The translations under genes and the position numbers were made by a program. The notes beneath the pieces are model-generated. The model was not told the DNA's origin. It ran no database searches and worked only from the letters and a program-made list of their open reading frames with translations. From BOG-931 sp963781725 (GTDB lineage Bacteria; Pseudomonadota; Alphaproteobacteria; Rhizobiales; Xanthobacteraceae): DNA of 64,000 nucleotides. Positions 59,044-64,000 of this stretch are shown here, in pieces. The first letter of the stretch is position 1. Every line of letters begins with the position of its first letter. The stretch spans positions 310,001-374,000 of the forward strand of contig CAWAGV010000002.1 in NCBI GenBank assembly GCA_963781725.1, written 5' to 3'.

Positions 59044-59499
59044 CTAGCGCGGCAACGCCTGGATGGTGATTCCGGTGTTCGGATCGATCACCAGGATACG
59101 GTCCGGCTCATAGATGTAGTGGTAGGCCGGAAGCACCGTTGCGGCCGGTTGCGCATTCAGCACCGTCTCATCCAGCATCGCCGGCGGCGCGACGGTGTCG
59201 TAGAGCGGCGCAACGGTTTCGTAAGGCGGCGCCTGGTCATAGAACGGTTGCGGATTGGCGGCGATGGCCGCCACCGGCGGGGGTGTCGTCGTCACGGTGC
59301 GCCTGGTAGTCACAACCTGCCGGTGGGATGTTCGCGTCGCCGGCCGGACCGTCTGCACCGTTTCGGTAGTCACGCTCTGCGCCGGCTGCGTGATCACGGT
59401 CTCGACCGACTCGCCGGGGATGACTGTCTGCGCCTTCGCCGCGGTCATGCCGGCGGCGAGCGCAACCGCGAGTGCGGCGTACGAAATACTGCTTCTCAT
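59044..59499 (-). CDS. secreted Thr/Val-rich protein of unknown function
   Basis: A 151-residue exported protein: signal 'SSISYAALAVALAAGMTAAK', a long low-complexity Thr/Val/Gln part ('VETVITQPAQSVTTETVQTV'), then 'AYHYIYEPDRILVIDPNTGI'. The ending resembles that of DUF1236-type proteins ('ILVIDP...I'), but the match is short. Start at ATG 59499, six bases after GGAG; an ATG at 59511 is the alternative. It may be an envelope or surface linker protein. Confidence 0.77.
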   Translation of the reverse strand: MRSSISYAALAVALAAGMTAAKAQTVIPGESVETVITQPAQSVTTETVQTVRPATRTSHRQVVTTRRTVTTTPPPVAAIAANPQPFYDQAPPYETVAPLYDTVAPPAMLDETVLNAQPAATVLPAYHYIYEPDRILVIDPNTGITIQALPR

Positions 59500-59627
59500 A
59501 ACAGGCTCCATGCATGAGGCTACCGGCGAGACGCCGGACACGCCTCTTAACGCCTGTTCGCTGCGCGCGTTCCTGGAAATGACAACTGACTGCGCAAACG
59601 GGTTCCGCCAGCGCAAAATTGACGCCG

Positions 59628-60857
59628 TCACGCCACCCGGGAACCATATCCCCGCGGCAGCGACGGCCGCAGCAGCGCAGACAGCGGCAGCGTCAACAAA
59701 ACCATAACCGCGACAAGCATCAACGCCTTCCATACGCCGAAGGTGTCGCCGACCAATCCGTAAAGCGACGGCGCGATCGCCCCGGAGCCGATCGTGCCGG
59801 TATAGAAGATACTCAGCGCCCGCGTACGCCGATCGGCGCTCACCAGCGCCGGCACCGAGCCGTAAAGCACCGACGACGTACCGTTGAGCGCGATGCCGAT
59901 AATCGGCAGCAACAACAGCGCGCCGCCAAGCGGCAGCGGAATGAGCGCAAGAATTCCCGCCGCGGTAAGACTTTCGGTCAGCCACACCGTCCCGATCGCC
60001 CCAATCCGCGCGCCGATGAACGTGCAGGCGAGCTTGCCGGCAGCGCCGCCGGCGAAAACCAGGGTCAGCGCCAGACCGACGGTCTGAACGCTGGCGCCTT
60101 TGTCCTTGAGCACGAACGGCAGGAACAACAGGAAACCCATCCGCGTCGCGCTGTCGATGACGCCGATCGCGACCAGAAGCGGAAACGCCAGCGGCTGCGC
60201 CGGCTTGTCGGAAACGGCCGGTGTCTCCGGGCGGCGTTCGGCGCTGCTTTCGGGCCTGTAGCGGGGCGTGACGACGAAGATGATCGCAGCGAGGATGAAG
60301 CCGAGACAGCCCAGGATGGCGAGCGCCGGCCGCCACGCCATCGCCAGCAGCATCAGCGACAGCGTCGCCGGCAGCGTCATCTTTCCGAGATCGCCGGCAA
60401 AATTATAGGTACCGAGCGCAGTCAGCGAACGCGGCCCGGGGAACGCGCGGGCGATCAGCGCCGAAGCCACCGGATGCTGCGTGCTGGCACCGAGCCCGCC
60501 GATGAACAGCGCCACCAGCAGCATGGTAAATCCCGAACTGGCGCCGGCCAGCAGATAACCGAAACCGGCAAGCGCGGTGCCGAACGCGAGCACCACCGCG
60601 GCGCCGAGCCTTTCAGACACCAGCCCGGCCGGAATTTGCAGGCTCGCCATGGCGCCGACAAAGACGCTGCGCAATATGCCAAGCGCCGCGTAATCGAGGC
60701 CGAATTCCGCCTGCCACAGCGGCAGCAGAATATAGATCAGGTCGGTATAACCGTCGTGCAGCGCATGCGTCACCGCCGCGATCGACGCCGTACGGCGCTG
60801 GCCGGGAGAAAGCCGCCTCGGCAACGCCGCAAAGTTTTCCCAACTCAGTTTGCTCAT
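59628..60857 (-). CDS. MFS transporter, fosmidomycin-resistance-like
   Basis: A 409-residue inner-membrane protein with 12 expected helices. The N-terminal block 'VTHALHDGYTDLIYILLPLW' and 'FGLDYAALGILRSVFVGAMA' is typical of the Fsr-like branch, followed by 'FIGGLGASTQHPVASALIAR' and 'LGTYNFAGDLGKM'. E. coli Fsr exports fosmidomycin; the natural substrates of most members are unknown. Start at ATG 60857 (MSKLSWE). Confidence 0.9.
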   Translation of the reverse strand: MSKLSWENFAALPRRLSPGQRRTASIAAVTHALHDGYTDLIYILLPLWQAEFGLDYAALGILRSVFVGAMASLQIPAGLVSERLGAAVVLAFGTALAGFGYLLAGASSGFTMLLVALFIGGLGASTQHPVASALIARAFPGPRSLTALGTYNFAGDLGKMTLPATLSLMLLAMAWRPALAILGCLGFILAAIIFVVTPRYRPESSAERRPETPAVSDKPAQPLAFPLLVAIGVIDSATRMGFLLFLPFVLKDKGASVQTVGLALTLVFAGGAAGKLACTFIGARIGAIGTVWLTESLTAAGILALIPLPLGGALLLLPIIGIALNGTSSVLYGSVPALVSADRRTRALSIFYTGTIGSGAIAPSLYGLVGDTFGVWKALMLVAVMVLLTLPLSALLRPSLPRGYGSRVA

Positions 60858-60999
60858 TCGGACCTGCGACAGCCGTAGGTAGGCGCAAGCACCAGGGTCG
60901 TCAATTACACCAAGGCCTGCGATTGACCGTTTCAACAGCGGAGTGCAGTCTCCGCCCGAAACTGGGAATCACGGCTCTGTCTCTTTGAGAGGAGAAACC

Positions 61000-61323
61000 A
61001 TGTTCGGCCTCAGCGATCTGTTCCAGTGGGAGCGGTTCGTGACGCCTACCGTGATCAAGGTATTTTACTGGCTCGCGGTCATTGTTTGCGTGTTGTTGGG
61101 GGTGGCCGGTGCGGTGTCCTCGCTGCGCGATATGGCGTTCAATCCGTTTGTCGGTTTGGTCTTTCTGGTCACCAGCCTGCTTTGCGCCTTCATGGGCGTG
61201 ATCGTGGCGCGCATCATCGCCGAGACCGTGCTCATTGTGTTTCGCATCAACGAGCACCTCGGCGCGATCCGCAATCAGGGTGCGCAAAACCGAAATCAGG
61301 AAGCGAACTATCGCGGCCAGTGA
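61000..61323 (+). CDS. DUF4282 membrane protein
   Basis: A 107-residue protein with two membrane helices ('VFYWLAVIVCVLLGVAGAVS' and 'GLVFLVTSLLCAFMGVIVAR'), beginning 'MFGLSDLFQWERFVTPTVIK' and ending in a polar tail. The layout and the 'RIIAETVLIVFRINEHL' segment fit DUF4282. The function is unknown. Strong ribosome site GGAGAA before ATG 61000. Two nested inverted repeats follow the stop. Confidence 0.88.
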   Translation: MFGLSDLFQWERFVTPTVIKVFYWLAVIVCVLLGVAGAVSSLRDMAFNPFVGLVFLVTSLLCAFMGVIVARIIAETVLIVFRINEHLGAIRNQGAQNRNQEANYRGQ

Positions 61324-61326
61324 AGC

Positions 61327-61381
61327 GGATTTGACATCCGCCGCCTACCAGCCGCGAGTTCGCGAAGCGAATGTCAAATCC
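61327..61381. repeat. inverted repeat after the DUF4282 gene
   Basis: GGATTTGACAT (61327-61337) and ATGTCAAATCC (61371-61381) are perfect 11-bp complements around a 33-nt loop. The loop has its own hairpin, CGCGAGTTCGCG-like. It is the first of two adjacent palindromes that share the word GCGAATGTC on their right arms. Confidence 0.85.
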
Positions 61382-61409
61382 AACGCTTCATATTTGTTAG
61401 CGGTCCCTT

Positions 61410-61464
61410 CAATTCAGACATTCGCACACGGTCCGGCCGGGATCGGATGCGAATGTCTGAATTG
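61410..61464. repeat. 17-bp perfect inverted repeat
   Basis: CAATTCAGACATTCGCA (61410-61426) and TGCGAATGTCTGAATTG (61448-61464) are perfect complements with a 21-nt GC-rich loop. The stem ends 13 bp before the ychF stop, so it lies between convergent transcripts. No T-run follows on either side, so it may be a mobile palindrome rather than a plain terminator. Confidence 0.9.
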
Positions 61465-61476
61465 GACCGCTCGTGA

Positions 61477-62574
61477 TTAAGTGGCGAAGCGGAAGTGCAT
61501 GATGTCGCCATCCTGCACCACGTAATCCTTGCCTTCGAGCCGCATTTTGCCGGCATCGCGCGCCCCGACCTCCCCGCCGCAAGCGACATAATCGTCATAG
61601 GCGATGGTTTCGGCGCGGATGAAGCCCTGCTCGAAATCGGTATGGATGACGCCGGCCGCCTGCGGCGCCCTGGTGCCCCGGGTTATCGTCCAGGCGCGCG
61701 ACTCTTTCGGTCCGGCGGTGAAATACGTCACCAGGTCAAGCAGCGCGTAACCGGCGGCGATCAGGCGGTCGAGACCGGCCTCGTGCAGGCCGACAGCGGC
61801 GAGATAGTCGGTGCGCTCGTCGCGGGCGAGCACGGCGATCTCGGACTCGATCTTGGCGGAGATGACGACGGCAGCCGCGCCTTCCTCCTTCGCCCGCGCC
61901 TCTACCTTCTGTGAGAAGGCGTTGCCGCTCGCGGCCGAGCCTTCCTCGACATTGCAGACATAGAGCACCGGCAACGACGTCAGCAGCCCAAGCGTGTGGA
62001 AGGTTTTTTCCTCTTCCGGCTTGCGCTCGGTAAAGCGCGCCGGTTTGCCCTCGCGCAGCAGCGCCAGCGCGCGATTAATCAGGTCCAGCGAGTCTTTGGC
62101 TTCCTTGTCGCCGCCCTTGGCTTTTTTGCTCAGGCCGTCGACACGTTTCTCGAGGCTTTCGAGGTCGGCGAGCATCAGCTCGGTCTCGATGGTCTCGATA
62201 TCGGCAACCGGATCGATGCGGTTTTCGACATGCGTCACGTCGGTGTCCTCGAAACAGCGCACCACGTGGGCAATGGCATCGACCTCGCGGATGTTGCCGA
62301 GGAACTGATTGCCGAGACCCTCGCCTTGCGAAGCCCCGCGCACCAGGCCGGCGATGTCGACGAATGTCAGCCGCGTCGGCACGATTTGCACCGATTTGGC
62401 CAACCGGGCCAACGTGTCGAGCCGCTTGTCCGGCACTGCGACTTCGCCGACGTTCGGCTCGATGGTGCAGAACGGATAATTAGCCGCCTGCGCCGCAGCG
62501 GTTTCGGTCAGCGCATTGAACAGAGTTGACTTGCCGACGTTGGGCAGGCCGACGATGCCGCATTTGAATCCCAT
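61477..62574 (-). CDS. ychF: redox-regulated ATPase YchF (OLA1 family)
   Basis: A 365-residue Obg-related P-loop protein. G1 'GIVGLPNVGKSTLFNAL', switch II 'FVDIAGLVRGASQGEGLGN', the altered base-recognition motif NxxE in 'VLYVCNVEEGSA' that gives ATP over GTP preference, and a C-terminal TGS domain ending 'YVVQDGDIMHFRFAT'. YchF binds ribosomes and modulates stress and iron responses. It sits just after pth on the same strand, the usual order in proteobacteria. Confidence 0.98.
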   Translation of the reverse strand: MGFKCGIVGLPNVGKSTLFNALTETAAAQAANYPFCTIEPNVGEVAVPDKRLDTLARLAKSVQIVPTRLTFVDIAGLVRGASQGEGLGNQFLGNIREVDAIAHVVRCFEDTDVTHVENRIDPVADIETIETELMLADLESLEKRVDGLSKKAKGGDKEAKDSLDLINRALALLREGKPARFTERKPEEEKTFHTLGLLTSLPVLYVCNVEEGSAASGNAFSQKVEARAKEEGAAAVVISAKIESEIAVLARDERTDYLAAVGLHEAGLDRLIAAGYALLDLVTYFTAGPKESRAWTITRGTRAPQAAGVIHTDFEQGFIRAETIAYDDYVACGGEVGARDAGKMRLEGKDYVVQDGDIMHFRFAT

Positions 62575-62602
62575 GGACGATATTCACCTGTTGGACGGCG
62601 CT

Positions 62603-63226
62603 TCACGTTTCATCGCGACCGCCGTTGGACCCGTCATTCGATTCATCGCCAAAGCCCTTCGCGACCATGGCGAGGTGGATTTTGTTCTGGAAAGTCGCGT
62701 CCTCGCCGCGGGCGAGGATGTCGGCGCTATCGGCGATGATGTCGATCAGCGCTTCGACCCAGCCACACTCGCTCTTGGCGAAATCGCTGAGCACATAGTG
62801 CTGAACCATGTCTTTGTTGCCTGGATGCCCGACACCAATGCGTACGCGGCGATAGTCGTTGCCGATATGCTCCGATATCGAGCGCAGGCCGTTGTGACCG
62901 GCGATGCCGCCGCCGATCTTCACCCTGACTTTCGCCGGACGAAGATCGATCTCGTCGTGGAAGACCGTAACGGCGGTGAGCGGAAGCTTGTAGAAATGCA
63001 CGGCCTCAGCCACGGCGCGGCCCGACTCGTTCATGAACGTCCCGGGCAGCAACAGCAGGGCCCGCTCGCCGCCGATCGGGCCCTCGCATGCGACGCCCTG
63101 AAAACGCCGACGCCACGGCCCGATGCCGTGGCGCTTGGCAATCGCCTGCAACACCATGAAGCCGATGTTGTGCCGGTTGCCGGCATAACGCGTCCCCGGA
63201 TTTCCAAGTCCAACCAGGAGCAGCAT
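62603..63226 (-). CDS. pth: aminoacyl/peptidyl-tRNA hydrolase
   Basis: Pth releases stalled peptidyl-tRNAs. It has 207 residues, with 'LLLVGLGNPGTRYAGNRHNI' (catalytic Asn and His), 'PGTFMNESGRAV', the catalytic Asp in 'VFHDEIDLRPAKVRVK' and 'GGGIAGHNGLRSISEHIGND'. Start at ATG 63226. It lies between rplY and ychF on the same strand, a conserved translation-linked trio. Confidence 0.98.
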   Translation of the reverse strand: MLLLVGLGNPGTRYAGNRHNIGFMVLQAIAKRHGIGPWRRRFQGVACEGPIGGERALLLLPGTFMNESGRAVAEAVHFYKLPLTAVTVFHDEIDLRPAKVRVKIGGGIAGHNGLRSISEHIGNDYRRVRIGVGHPGNKDMVQHYVLSDFAKSECGWVEALIDIIADSADILARGEDATFQNKIHLAMVAKGFGDESNDGSNGGRDET

Positions 63227-63292
63227 CAGCTTCGTCCCGCCAGGGTGGCGGAGCATGAACGGGAAAGTTCACGCTCCGCTAAAGCGGCGACC

Positions 63293-64000
63293 TCACTTCT
63301 TGTCGCCACCGCCCGCAGGCGCTGCGGCGGGGGCGCCACCACCGGCAGCGCCGGGAGCCGCACCAGGCGCGGCACCGGCGGCGCCTTCGGCCGGCGCACC
63401 GGCGGCGGCGGCAGCGGCCGCAGCGGCCGCAGCGGCAGCAGCCGCTTCGGCGGCGGCCTTGAGCTCTTCGGCGTAACCTGACGGCGGCACCACCGTGACC
63501 AGCGTCACGTCCCGGCGTTCCACCACCTTCACGCCTTCGGGCAGCTGGATGTCGCTCAGATGCCTCGAGTAGTTGATGTCGAGGTCGGAGACATCGACGT
63601 CGACGCCGGCGGGAATGGCATCGGCGCGGCAGCGAACCGCGATGGTATGAGCGACGATGCTCACCGTACCGCCACGCTTAACACCCGGCGACTGGTCTGC
63701 ATTCTTCACGCGGATCGGAATGTTGACCCGGATCGTGGCGCCTTCGCCAAGCCGCATGAAATCGACATGCAGCGGCAGATCGTGCACGACGTCGAGCTGG
63801 AAGTCGCGCGGAATGACGCGATGCTTCACGCCATCGATCTCGATGTCATGAATCGTGGTCAGGAAGTGCCCGGCATAGATGCGCTGGTGCAGATCCTTGT
63901 ATTCGAGCGAGATCGGCAGCGGCGGCTTGCCGTCGCCATAGATGATCCCGGGAACGCGGCCGGCTTTGCGTTCGGATCGGGCGGCCCCCTTGCCTGCCTT
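63293..64000 (-). CDS. rplY: 50S ribosomal protein L25 (Ctc type), start beyond window
   Basis: The gene runs off the right edge, so its first codons are not seen. The visible part begins 'KAGKGAARSERKAGRVPGII' and continues 'YGDGKPPLPISLEYKDLHQR', 'DFQLDVVHDLPLHVDFMRLG' and the C-terminal TL5/Ctc domain ('VRCRADAIPAGVDVDVSDLD'). L25 binds 5S rRNA. The tail after the Ctc domain is a long Ala/Gly/Pro-rich stretch of about 50 residues ending 'GGGDKK', as in many Rhizobiales. Confidence 0.96.
   Translation of the reverse strand, partial: KAGKGAARSERKAGRVPGIIYGDGKPPLPISLEYKDLHQRIYAGHFLTTIHDIEIDGVKHRVIPRDFQLDVVHDLPLHVDFMRLGEGATIRVNIPIRVKNADQSPGVKRGGTVSIVAHTIAVRCRADAIPAGVDVDVSDLDINYSRHLSDIQLPEGVKVVERRDVTLVTVVPPSGYAEELKAAAEAAAAAAAAAAAAAAAGAPAEGAAGAAPGAAPGAAGGGAPAAAPAGGGDKK

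Noticed and set aside
1..64000. CRISPR arrays, rRNA genes, replication origin or prophage
   Set aside because: No regularly spaced direct repeats, no rRNA sequence, no dnaA/parAB/repABC genes and no phage structural or integrase genes were seen.

Overview
The window is high-GC, densely coded DNA from an alphaproteobacterium of the order Hyphomicrobiales, most like the Bradyrhizobium/Rhodopseudomonas/Pseudolabrys side. The evidence is the block trpF-trpB-trpA, lapA-like, ihfB, sppA, rpsA, cmk, aroA, a FYDLN zinc-ribbon protein and tRNA-Ala in that order, a class II EPSP synthase, many solute-binding proteins of the Bug and TRAP types, and short palindromic repeats of kinds common in these genomes. 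No species name can be supported from the sequence alone.

Layout. 1-12.8 kb: metabolic and regulatory genes (AraC regulator, two alpha/beta hydrolases, a frameshifted phoD, hemF, a TSUP permease, an SDR, a FAH-family enzyme, a MalY-type aminotransferase, a TRAP binding protein coupled to a LysR regulator, a luciferase-like flavin enzyme). 12.9-21.8 kb: a D-2-hydroxyacid dehydrogenase gene whose last ~70 bp recur, 94% identical, at 21.77 kb. Between the two copies lies an ~8 kb segment, visibly richer in A/T, with four related adenylate-forming enzymes in two outward-facing pairs, an outer-membrane beta-barrel gene with a strong terminator, and a truncated IS110-type transposase. This looks like an acquired island and is the most interesting part of the window. 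21.9-30.5 kb: a cold-shock gene, then an overlapping operon of a HisD-family dehydrogenase, a FosX-type hydrolase, an SDR and a lipocalin-like protein, a cyclase-family hydrolase, a diguanylate cyclase gene split by an in-frame TGA, and a second FAH enzyme. 30.5-40.3 kb: an MFS exporter and a catabolic run (amidohydrolase, UbiD decarboxylase, amidase, cupin, DUF2848 protein), with a bicupin and an orphan EutA-type reactivase facing the other way. 40.5-43.2 kb: a formate/nitrite-type channel and a ferredoxin-type nitrite reductase behind a near-consensus sigma-54 promoter. 43.2-46.8 kb: two Bug-type binding proteins and an HpaB-type flavin monooxygenase.

46.8-64 kb is core genome: the trp block (with a class II aldolase gene, cut by an in-frame TAG, overlapping the end of trpA), lapA-like, ihfB, a frameshifted sppA, rpsA, cmk, aroA, FYDLN protein, tRNA-Ala(GGC), four small secreted proteins of unknown role, an MFS transporter, a DUF4282 protein, ychF, pth and the start-truncated (by the window edge) rplY.

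Five genes are interrupted by single-base events (three one-base insertions, two in-frame stops). They are otherwise well preserved, so they are either very recent pseudogenes or sequence errors. Functional links within the catabolic clusters are inferences from gene order; substrates are not known.
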